This document shows positions 5,902-13,021 of a stretch of DNA of 13,021 nucleotides, piece by piece. The notes below the pieces were generated by a model. The model saw only the letters and a list, made by a program, of their open reading frames with translations. It made no database searches and was not told the DNA's origin. Every line of letters starts with the position of its first letter. Position 1 is the first letter of the stretch. This DNA is from Pseudomonadota bacterium (GTDB taxonomy: Bacteria > Pseudomonadota > Alphaproteobacteria > Rhizobiales > Xanthobacteraceae): assembly GCA_023405565.1 (NCBI GenBank), contig JAEXXW010000075.1, positions 1-13,021 on the forward strand, read 5' to 3'. The position numbers and the translations under genes were made by a program.

Positions 5902-7115
5902 GACGTTGCCACCGCCATGCGCTGGCGCGCCCAGTGAATCGCGAGCGCAAGAAGAGCAGCACCTGTGGCCGACCAGCACATGATAGGTACCCATTTCAGC
6001 ACAGCGGCAAGCTCCTCGTTGCGATGCCATCCGGCCCAGATCAAACCCATGCGCAGGAAGGTCGCAAAAGCAAGGCCGGAAAAGAGCAGCCCCACCATCT
6101 TGCCTTCGTTGCCGTTTTCGCCAGTCGAGAAGGCGGCTGTGAAAGCGCTCATCAGAATGCAGCCCCACGCCGCGCCAGCGGCGAATTGCGCCACCACAAG
6201 GAAGTTTAAGGCCGTTGCCAATTCGGCGGCAAGGATCGCGAGAGCGCCGATGACGCTAAAAACGCCCATCACGCCGAAGGCACCCCAGCGCTTCACCAGC
6301 AGGGTTGCGGGAAACATCGCGATATTGAAGCCGATCCAGAAGACCGGCATCAGCCAGTCGAGATCGTTGGTGAATTTGCGAAAGAGCGGCGCAGTGTTGA
6401 TCGTGAAATGTATCTGATAGCCGACAGCAAGGATGACAATCGCAACCGCAAACACGATGCGTGGGGTTGACACCCGCGGCTGCGGCTTGGCGGTTACGAT
6501 CGCCGGGCGCTGGCTGGCGATAAGGCGTTCCACGTGGGCGAGCCCGAAGGTTGCGAGTACGAGTGCCACGCTCGATATGACGAAAGGAATACGCGGATCA
6601 ACGCCGCGCAGTTGCAGTGCGAGATAAGGCGCAGCCGCGCCGGCTACGCCGTACCCGATCATCACGATCGCGGCGAGCAACGGCCATTGTGGCTTCGTGG
6701 CATATTTGCCGAGCAACATGATGGGCGGTGCCCGAAGCGCCGATGACGTCACCGTCCAGACGATGGTGGCGGTGAAGAACAGCCATTGCGAGATGGCATT
6801 CGCATCGGTGATGAAGGGCAGGGCAAGAAAAGCGGTACAGGAGATGACCGTGACAATCGCGACCCAACGGCCGATCTGTCCGATGACGCGCGACATGCGG
6901 TCGGCGGCAACACCAGTGGCGATGTCGAAGATCGTGAAAATGGCTTGGTCCATCATCAGGATCACGATGACTGTGCCGGCCGCGATGCCGATGCTGGCGG
7001 CGAGCGTCGGCAGGTAGATCGCATACACAGTCCAGCACAGCGTGAACAGAAACTGCAGCAGCGCAAGGTAGAGCGCAGTTTTGTACGAGACCTTGAGCTC
7101 GGCAGCGGCACTCAT
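5898..7115 (-). CDS. MFS transporter, middle gene of the YeeE/MFS/MBL operon
   Basis: The 405-residue product is highly hydrophobic with about 12 predicted membrane helices, the typical size of a major facilitator superfamily carrier in the inner membrane. The loop between helices 2 and 3 carries a motif A-like sequence, GVAADRMSRVIGQ (about 66-78). A more polar stretch near the middle (RLIASQRPAIVTAKPQPRVS) is the expected cytoplasmic link between the two six-helix halves. The substrate cannot be read from the sequence. The start ATG at 7115 overlaps the TGA of the upstream YeeE/YedE gene, and its own TGA overlaps the ATG of the MBL gene, both as ATGA. Such tight coupling suggests a shared task, perhaps import or export of a compound related to that handled by the sulfur transporter; this is inference. 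Confidence 0.88.
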   Translation of the reverse strand: MSAAAELKVSYKTALYLALLQFLFTLCWTVYAIYLPTLAASIGIAAGTVIVILMMDQAIFTIFDIATGVAADRMSRVIGQIGRWVAIVTVISCTAFLALPFITDANAISQWLFFTATIVWTVTSSALRAPPIMLLGKYATKPQWPLLAAIVMIGYGVAGAAAPYLALQLRGVDPRIPFVISSVALVLATFGLAHVERLIASQRPAIVTAKPQPRVSTPRIVFAVAIVILAVGYQIHFTINTAPLFRKFTNDLDWLMPVFWIGFNIAMFPATLLVKRWGAFGVMGVFSVIGALAILAAELATALNFLVVAQFAAGAAWGCILMSAFTAAFSTGENGNEGKMVGLLFSGLAFATFLRMGLIWAGWHRNEELAAVLKWVPIMCWSATGAALLALAIHWARQRMAVATS

Positions 7116-8164
7116 GGGTGGCCCCGTTTGACGAGATCTGCGCTCACATCGGCGATGTAGAGATCCTTGCGGCAGGCCACCCGCATTTCGATGCTGAAGA
7201 AGGCCCGCATGGTCAGGAGCGCAATGAAGATGCCGACGATCAGGGCGGCATAAGCCGGCAAAGCGTGCGGCGACAGACTTGGAATACCGTAGAGCACCAG
7301 CGCATCGTTGCCACCCGGGAGCAAAGCCGTTCCAAGTCCCATCAATGTGCCGCCTATGATGTTGCGTGACCAGGACCAGCGGGGGCGCCAATCGACGCGA
7401 AAACTGCCCCGCTGCCAGGTCGAAACGATCATGCCGAACAACACCGCCCCCAAAACGATCCAGCGTCCATAAAGGGGAGGCGGCCGCGTGCCGAAATAGC
7501 CCTCGATAACTTGCTGCAATGTTGTGGTGTAACCGGGCGATCCGAACAGCAGGAAGATCGTGCCGCTCGCAAGCCCGATTAACAAGGCTGACGTCGACAG
7601 GCGATATTGTGGTGCGAGCACCAGGCTGCGCAGCTTTGCGCCTTCAGGCCGCGTTCGCCAGAGACGGATCAACTCATAGGTGACCCACAGGAACAGGATC
7701 GCGCCTATATAGGGCGCGTAGACCAGCATATCGGGAACTCTGCCAGGCGCGGCGATCGGCCGAGCCACGACATGTAGCCCGACCAGAGCAACGAAGATCA
7801 GCACACCGAGCGCAAAGCCGATCACCGTGATCAGCATGCCGATTTCGCCGTCCACCATCCGGGCCATTGTTGCATAGGCACAGGCGCCGTTGATGCCTGC
7901 GCCGATGCCGAAGAGCAGGCCGCCAAAGACTGCGGTGAATGTGAGTTGCCATCCGCTGATGCCGATCGCGGTCTGCGGCACCAGAACAAAGACCGGAATG
8001 GTCAGCGTGAAAACCCACACCGCCGATTTCACAATGCTGGCCAGCATGTAGCCGGTCTTCGAATGCGTCATCTCGGCAACGGCGCGGACGGTGCAGACGC
8101 TCGCACGATGAGCCGCAAATCCAAGGATGGCGGCGAGGATGCACGAGACGATGAGTGCAAACAT
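7112..8164 (-). CDS. YeeE/YedE-family sulfur-compound transporter
   Basis: The 350-residue inner-membrane protein has many hydrophobic helices in two similar halves. It carries the family's cysteine motifs: HRASVCTVRAVAEM (19-32, Cys24) and GAGINGACAYATMARM (88-103, Cys95). The second-half counterpart is GTALLPGGNDALVLYG (278-293), which has no Cys. YeeE/YedE proteins include the thiosulfate importer TsuA, in which three conserved cysteines relay the substrate. With only two found here, thiosulfate is possible but another sulfur or selenium compound is not excluded. No TusA/TsuB-like partner gene is adjacent. The ATG at 8164 has only a weak GAAG-like site upstream. It is the first gene of the operon and overlaps the MFS gene by four bases. 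A palindromic element sits 37 to 72 bases upstream of the start. Confidence 0.88.
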   Translation of the reverse strand: MFALIVSCILAAILGFAAHRASVCTVRAVAEMTHSKTGYMLASIVKSAVWVFTLTIPVFVLVPQTAIGISGWQLTFTAVFGGLLFGIGAGINGACAYATMARMVDGEIGMLITVIGFALGVLIFVALVGLHVVARPIAAPGRVPDMLVYAPYIGAILFLWVTYELIRLWRTRPEGAKLRSLVLAPQYRLSTSALLIGLASGTIFLLFGSPGYTTTLQQVIEGYFGTRPPPLYGRWIVLGAVLFGMIVSTWQRGSFRVDWRPRWSWSRNIIGGTLMGLGTALLPGGNDALVLYGIPSLSPHALPAYAALIVGIFIALLTMRAFFSIEMRVACRKDLYIADVSADLVKRGHP

Positions 8165-8200
8165 CGATCTTCGAATTCCGATGCGAATAGGCGAAGCCTA

Positions 8201-8236
8201 GAGCCTTTCCGGCTTTGATGGAATCAAGGCCGGCTC
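8201..8236. repeat. Palindromic element, possibly a dispersed intergenic repeat
   Basis: CCGGCTTTGAT (8209-8219) and ATCAAGGCCGG (8223-8233) form an 11-bp stem with one G-T wobble and a 3-base loop. GAGCC (8201-8205) can pair alternatively with GGCTC (8232-8236). Its composition resembles short palindromic repeats scattered through intergenic regions of Hyphomicrobiales genomes, from memory. Only one copy is in the window. It may act in the leader of the yeeE/yedE transcript instead. Confidence 0.5.
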
Positions 8237-8486
8237 CTTGATTGCCAGCAGATGAGGTGCAATGAAACCTCCGTCAGGGGGCGTTGATGGTGCAATGGTA
8301 AGGAAGTGGGCCCCGTGCCACAGGTGTCGTTGCTGATGACGAAGTGCTGCTGAGCGGGGCAGCCCAAAACATCTGCCTATTTCTGCAGCACAAGGCGGAG
8401 CGACGATTTCCCGCTAACGATCTGATTTGATTAACAAAAACAAGGTCCGTCCATTTGTCGAATTTTCCCCCGGGATGAAAAGAGGG

Positions 8487-8495
8487 TGATATAAT
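8487..8495 (+). promoter_or_regulatory. Extended -10 promoter of the 66-residue protein gene
   Basis: TGATATAAT is a perfect TATAAT (8490-8495) preceded by the TGn extension, which can function without a good -35 element. No clear TTGACA-like sequence lies 16-18 bases upstream. Transcription would start near 8502, giving a leader of about 80 bases to the GTG at 8584 that includes a small hairpin. Confidence 0.52.
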
Positions 8496-8583
8496 AGCCA
8501 CTGATAGCAGAAATTCGGGCCAGAAAGTCGGCATGGCCTGGTGCAGGTTAGGGGCGAACCTGTCGTGCAGTATGGAGTGGAGC

Positions 8584-8784
8584 GTGTTGAAATCTCACAA
8601 GTATATGGTGGGGCAGACGGTCCGTTACATGGCGGGGCCGCTCAATCGAGCGACCGCAGAAGGTAGCTACAAGATCATCAAGCTGCTTCCGCCCGACGGT
8701 GACGAACATCAATATCGCATCAGAAATACAGAAGAGGCTTTCGAGCGCGTGGCGAAAGAAAGCCAACTTGATCGTCACGGCTGA
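8584..8784 (+). CDS. Small conserved hypothetical protein (VGQTV...ERVAKESQL type)
   Basis: The 66-residue product has no signal peptide or membrane helix. It carries the pattern VGQTVRYMAGP (9-19), GSYKIIKLLPPDGDEHQYRI (27-46) and AFERVAKESQL (52-62). I recall many short Hyphomicrobiales proteins with the same order of motifs (VGQTV, Y.I...LP, YRI, ERVAKESQL), apparently a small beta-strand-rich fold, with no assigned function. The start is uncertain: GTG 8584 is preferred because GGAG (8574-8577) lies six bases upstream; TTG 8587 and ATG 8572 are in-frame alternatives, and the conserved part begins only at about residue 8. It has its own extended -10 promoter and converges on the minus-strand gene ending at 8799, with 14 bases between stops. 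Confidence 0.75.
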   Translation: MLKSHKYMVGQTVRYMAGPLNRATAEGSYKIIKLLPPDGDEHQYRIRNTEEAFERVAKESQLDRHG

Positions 8785-8798
8785 TTGTCGTTGTCTAG

Positions 8799-9017
8799 TT
8801 AGGCGCGGTTGATCCGCGCCCGCAGATCGGCCCAGCCTTCCTGGACACGAATTTTCAGGCTGTTCCAGTTGGTTTCGACAACGTCCCAATTGACCATGGG
8901 ACGGTTGTTGGCCGCGCCCGGGCCTGTAGCGACCGTCGAGGTCGTCATGCTGTCGTGGTAATAAGCGCCGGCAGCTAAAAGGGCCGCACCCAGAATCATC
9001 CCCATTATAAGTCGCAT
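8799..9017 (-). CDS. Small single-helix membrane protein under an EcfG promoter
   Basis: The 72-residue product starts with a hydrophobic helix (LIMGMILGAALLAAGAYY, residues 3-20) acting as a signal anchor or uncleaved signal. A Thr/Gly/Ala-rich stretch and a hydrophilic C-terminal domain with four tryptophans follow (NWDVVETNWNSLKIRVQEGW, 43-62). The C-terminal part is probably periplasmic. I do not know a named family. The start ATG at 9017 has AGGAGA five bases upstream (9028-9023), and an exact EcfG promoter lies just above that, so the gene is probably real and made under general stress. It ends 14 bases from the stop of the convergent 66-residue gene. Confidence 0.78.
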   Translation of the reverse strand: MRLIMGMILGAALLAAGAYYHDSMTTSTVATGPGAANNRPMVNWDVVETNWNSLKIRVQEGWADLRARINRA

Positions 9018-9046
9018 GACATTCTCCTGTCGGCGTCGCCCGAACG

Positions 9047-9071
9047 AACGTACGGCCTATGCATTTGTTCC
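9047..9071 (-). promoter_or_regulatory. EcfG (general stress sigma) promoter of the 72-residue membrane protein
   Basis: On the minus strand GGAAC (9071-9067), a 16-base spacer and CGTT (9050-9047) match the EcfG consensus exactly. Transcription would begin near 9040, about 23 bases before the ATG at 9017, leaving room for the AGGAGA ribosome binding site. A 6-bp hairpin (9074-9079 with 9085-9090) lies immediately upstream of the -35 element. Confidence 0.82.
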
Positions 9072-9213
9072 CTCAAGCTCATCAAGCTTGGGAATTTAGT
9101 GGCGAATTGTACCACTTGCGCGGTTTACGCTCTTGCCAATTCGGACCTGTCAGGGTCTTGCTTTGGCCGATTTTGAGGCGTCCAATCCCCGAACTTCGGC
9201 AGTTGGGGCGGAT

Positions 9214-10236
9214 ATGCCGGAAATACCGGGTATGACCAATATGACCGCGCTTCCTTTCTGGGCGATCGGTGCTGCATTGCTTGTTGTTATCGTGCTGGCT
9301 GGTGTGGCCATCGCGCGGGTTGGCTCGCGGCAGGGCCTAGGCTTCTTGGCCCAGGTGGCAGCGTCATTGCTGCTTGTCGGTATTGCGTGGCTTTATCTGG
9401 ATCGGCTGGACGCACAGGATCGCGCCGAACAGCGCCGCGTGATCGAAGCGCGGTTGTCAGCGCTCGCAGCACAAGCCCTTCTGCCAGGGTCCAATCTCGC
9501 CTGTCTTGAAAGTGAGGCGGGCGAAGCCGTCAGCGAGTCGTGCGAGAAGACGCTTTATGCGAGCCCGGAACAGGTGGCTTCGGCGCTGACCTATGTCGGT
9601 CATCGTATCGATATTCTGCGCGAGATCGCCGCGGCTGCAGAGTCCAGTGACGACGGATATGCGCGGCTTCGCGCCCCGCTTGCACGCAGCATCGAAAAGG
9701 ATCGCTACGGCTTTGCAGCGCAGGTTTTGCAGGCCCGCGACAATTGTTCGCCAGCGTCCTGTTACGCCTTTGCTCTGGTGCAGAGCCGCGATCAGCTCGT
9801 CGCCAATATGGGCGAACGCGCCTACGATGCGAAGATTGTCCGTTATGCTCCGGGATGGGGCGAGAAACAGCCCTCCGGTCCGGCACTCGCGTCGCAGCCG
9901 TCCGGCAAGGTCGTGGACATGGATTTCCCAAGCGCGGCATCGATCCCGCCCATCAGCATCATGTCGAACGAGCCGGGCAGGCCGGGTCAGAACGGCATGG
10001 ATTCGACGACGGTGAAGCCTGAACCGCGAGCGGCCGAAGCCAAGCCAGAGCCCCGCGAACGGGCGCCGACACAACAACCGCAGCCGAAGCGGGCGGCGGC
10101 GCCGAAAGCCGCGCCAAAGCAGCAGCAACAAGCCGCGCCGCAGGCCGCTCCGTCGTCAGCCGACCCATTCCCGCAGCCGATCTCGTCGGCGCAGCAGACG
10201 ACCGGCGGCGCGCCGACGCCGATCACGCCGCAATAG
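9214..10236 (+). CDS. Hypothetical membrane protein with a Pro/Ala/Gln-rich tail
   Basis: I do not recognise a named family in this 340-residue protein. Two membrane helices lie at about 12-35 (LPFWAIGAALLVVIVLAGVA) and 43-62 (GFLAQVAASLLLVGIAWLYL). A helical, charged region of about 160 residues follows, with four cysteines in two close pairs (Cys97/Cys110 and Cys178/Cys183), compatible with disulfides if it is periplasmic. From about residue 255 the chain is low-complexity, rich in Pro, Ala, Gln and Lys (KPEPRAAEAKPEP, QPKRAAAPKAAPKQQQQ), a typical unstructured tail. ATG 9214 is preferred; ATG 9232 would still include both helices, and no strong ribosome binding site separates them. It ends 62 bases before the carboxylase alpha-subunit gene in the same direction, so the two may be co-transcribed, but nothing suggests a carboxylase role. 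Confidence 0.78.
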   Translation: MPEIPGMTNMTALPFWAIGAALLVVIVLAGVAIARVGSRQGLGFLAQVAASLLLVGIAWLYLDRLDAQDRAEQRRVIEARLSALAAQALLPGSNLACLESEAGEAVSESCEKTLYASPEQVASALTYVGHRIDILREIAAAAESSDDGYARLRAPLARSIEKDRYGFAAQVLQARDNCSPASCYAFALVQSRDQLVANMGERAYDAKIVRYAPGWGEKQPSGPALASQPSGKVVDMDFPSAASIPPISIMSNEPGRPGQNGMDSTTVKPEPRAAEAKPEPRERAPTQQPQPKRAAAPKAAPKQQQQAAPQAAPSSADPFPQPISSAQQTTGGAPTPITPQ

Positions 10237-10298
10237 GTTTCGCCTTTCAATACGGCTCATGCGCGGGCATTGTGCCCGTTCATGCGAGCTGATGATTC

Positions 10299-12230
<1,932 letters not shown>

Positions 12231-12330
12231 CCTGTGGATCGGTCCTCGACATACTTTACCCGGTCTGTCAGCGCTTTATTGATGGGGCGGGGGCAGGTCT
12301 GGTCGAGTAAGTCTGGAATTGTTGAGTACG

Positions 12331-12768
12331 ATGCCGCTTCATCTGATCAAGCTGTGTGTGGGGTGCGACTCCATCGATGACCTGAAGGAGTGGGTGTCCG
12401 CCCGCCTGAAGGAAAAGAAAAAGCGTGGGCAGAAGCCCGAGCATATCCACACCACCCGCATGGTGCCCAAGCGTGCCGAGGAACTGACCGACGGCGGCTC
12501 GCTCTACTGGGTCATCAAGGGCCAGGTCATGTGCCGCGAGCGCATTCTCGCCATTCGCCCATTCGTCGACAAGGATGGCATTGGGCGTTGCCACATCGTT
12601 CTGGATGGGAAGATCAAACCGGTGATGCCGCGGCCCTACCGGGCGTTTCAAGGCTGGCGCTATCTGCCCGACAAGGACGTGCCGGCTGATATCGCCAAGG
12701 CCGCGCCCGGCATTGCGACCATGCCCGAGCATCTGCGGCGGGAATTGCGCGAACTCGGTCTGCTTTGA
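12331..12768 (+). CDS. DUF1489-family protein
   Basis: The 145-residue protein begins MPLHLIKLCVGCDSIDDLKE, the characteristic opening of the alphaproteobacterial DUF1489 family, and is about the expected length. Other typical segments are HIHTTRMVPKRAEEL (38-52), SLYWVIKGQVMCRERIL (57-73), CHIVLDGKI (87-95) and the Arg/Trp-rich RPYRAFQGWRYL (101-112). No signal peptide or membrane helix is seen. The function of the family is unknown; the abundance of basic and aromatic residues could suit nucleic-acid binding, but this is a guess. The start at ATG 12331 matches the family's N terminus, and TTG 12319 would add four unconserved residues. It follows the carboxylase alpha gene by 100 bases with no clear terminator between, so read-through is possible. 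Confidence 0.88.
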   Translation: MPLHLIKLCVGCDSIDDLKEWVSARLKEKKKRGQKPEHIHTTRMVPKRAEELTDGGSLYWVIKGQVMCRERILAIRPFVDKDGIGRCHIVLDGKIKPVMPRPYRAFQGWRYLPDKDVPADIAKAAPGIATMPEHLRRELRELGLL

Positions 12769-12794
12769 GTTTTTCCGAAAAGAGAGTGCTATAA
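12765..12794 (+). promoter_or_regulatory. Possible housekeeping promoter before the dioxygenase gene
   Basis: TTGAGT (12765-12770) overlaps the DUF1489 stop codon and is followed after 18 bases by CTATAA (12789-12794), resembling the alphaproteobacterial sigma-70 consensus. It would place the transcript start near 12801, about 40 bases before the ATG at 12840. The match is moderate. Confidence 0.35.
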
Positions 12795-12839
12795 GCCCGG
12801 CAGGAAACGCTTGCAGCAACAGCCGGAAAGAGCACTGCC

Positions 12840-13021
12840 ATGATTATTTCCGACCAGAATGATGTCACCACCGCTGTCCTTGAAGCGATGGAGAAAACGC
12901 CCGATCCGCGTCTTCGCGAGATCATGATGCTGATGATCAAGCATCTGCACGGCTTCATCGGCGAGGCGCGACTGAGCGAGGAAGAATTCCAGCAGGCGTG
13001 CAATTTCATTGTCCGGATCGG
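12840..13021 (+). CDS. Intradiol ring-cleavage dioxygenase, N-terminal part only
   Basis: The first 60 codons are present before the window ends. The peptide (VTTAVLEAMEKTPDPRLREI, then MIKHLHGFIGEARLSEEEF) matches the N-terminal helical dimerisation domain of catechol 1,2-dioxygenase/hydroxyquinol 1,2-dioxygenase enzymes, which open catechol-type rings between the two hydroxyls using non-haem Fe(III). The TPDPRLREIM...HLH.F..E.RL.E.E pattern is characteristic. The iron ligands (two Tyr, two His) lie in the missing C-terminal domain, so activity and substrate cannot be judged; hydroxyquinol or chlorocatechol enzymes are as likely as catechol ones. The start ATG 12840 has GGAAAG (12825-12830) nine bases upstream. 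Its presence beside the leucine-degradation carboxylase gene fits a generally catabolic neighbourhood. Confidence 0.8.
   Translation, partial: MIISDQNDVTTAVLEAMEKTPDPRLREIMMLMIKHLHGFIGEARLSEEEFQQACNFIVRI

Larger units (their letters stand above)
8165..8583. other. 419-base intergenic region between divergent genes
   Basis: No convincing gene is seen here. The region separates the divergent YeeE operon and the 66-residue gene. It contains a palindrome at 8201-8236, a 9-base direct repeat GGTGCAATG at 8256-8264 and 8289-8297 (33 bases apart), an AT-rich patch around 8425-8445, an extended -10 promoter at 8487-8495, and a small hairpin at 8544-8562 (CAGGTT/AACCTG, loop of 7) in the predicted leader of the plus-strand gene. 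A minus-strand frame from 8534 to 8274 is open but resembles nothing and lacks a ribosome binding site. Confidence 0.6.

Noticed and set aside
5314..5937. Plus-strand open frame opposite the MBL-fold gene
   Set aside because: The minus strand carries all metal-binding motifs in order; the plus frame has no recognisable content or ribosome binding site.
5902..6168. N-terminal extension of the MBL protein to an ATG at 6168
   Set aside because: The extra 89 residues lie inside the MFS gene in another frame and look like shadow translation; the ATG at 5901 begins the conserved fold and overlaps the MFS stop as ATGA.
7116..7391. N-terminal extension of the MFS protein to 7391
   Set aside because: The added residues are the out-of-frame 3' end of the YeeE/YedE gene, basic and not membrane-like; ATG 7115 gives a standard MFS start and an ATGA overlap.
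8256..8297. GGTGCAATG direct repeat 33 bases apart
   Set aside because: Two copies of a 9-base word in a 419-base gap are not enough to call an operator or iteron; noted only in the gap description.
8274..8534. Minus-strand 86-residue open frame in the 8165-8583 gap
   Set aside because: No ribosome binding site, no motif, and it runs through the extended -10 promoter; treated as noncoding.

Overview
The window looks like a chromosomal segment of an alphaproteobacterium of the order Hyphomicrobiales, probably near the Bradyrhizobium/Rhodopseudomonas/Afipia/Xanthobacteraceae group. This rests on high GC, a DUF1236 protein, a DUF1489 protein and several small proteins typical of that group, and on promoters matching the alphaproteobacterial general-stress sigma factor EcfG (GGAAC-N16/17-CGTT). 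No rRNA, tRNA, CRISPR array, transposase or prophage gene was seen.

Layout. Bases 2-82 are the tail of an endonuclease/exonuclease/phosphatase-family gene, followed by a hairpin terminator. A minus-strand gene for a secreted DUF1236 protein (341-990) carries a frameshift near its 3' end and has an EcfG-type promoter. Divergent from it is the carboxyltransferase (beta) subunit of methylcrotonyl-CoA carboxylase (1213-2820). The biotin-carrying alpha subunit lies 7.5 kb away at 10299-12230, so the two subunits of one leucine-degradation enzyme are separated by about ten unrelated genes on both strands.

The intervening block holds: an AT-richer membrane-protein gene (2823-3362); a signal-peptide-bearing RidA-like protein (3497-3973, minus); a 79-residue protein behind an exact EcfG promoter (4110-4349); an SDR oxidoreductase-like protein lacking the catalytic Tyr (4462-5163); a minus-strand operon of three ATGA-overlapping genes, YeeE/YedE sulfur-compound transporter, MFS transporter and MBL-fold hydrolase (8164 down to 5170); a 419-base gap with a palindromic repeat and an extended -10 promoter; two small genes (8584-8784 plus, 8799-9017 minus, the latter with a third exact EcfG promoter); and a two-helix membrane protein with a Pro/Ala/Gln-rich tail (9214-10236). 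After the alpha subunit come a DUF1489 gene (12331-12768) and the start of an intradiol ring-cleavage dioxygenase (12840 to the window end).

Main points of interest: three exact and one near-exact EcfG promoters, each correctly placed before a mostly uncharacterised gene, suggesting a small general-stress cluster; a 14-residue in-frame gap in the biotin carboxylase domain of the alpha subunit; the split carboxylase locus; an exported RidA homologue without the conserved substrate-binding Arg; and the coupled YeeE/MFS/MBL operon.
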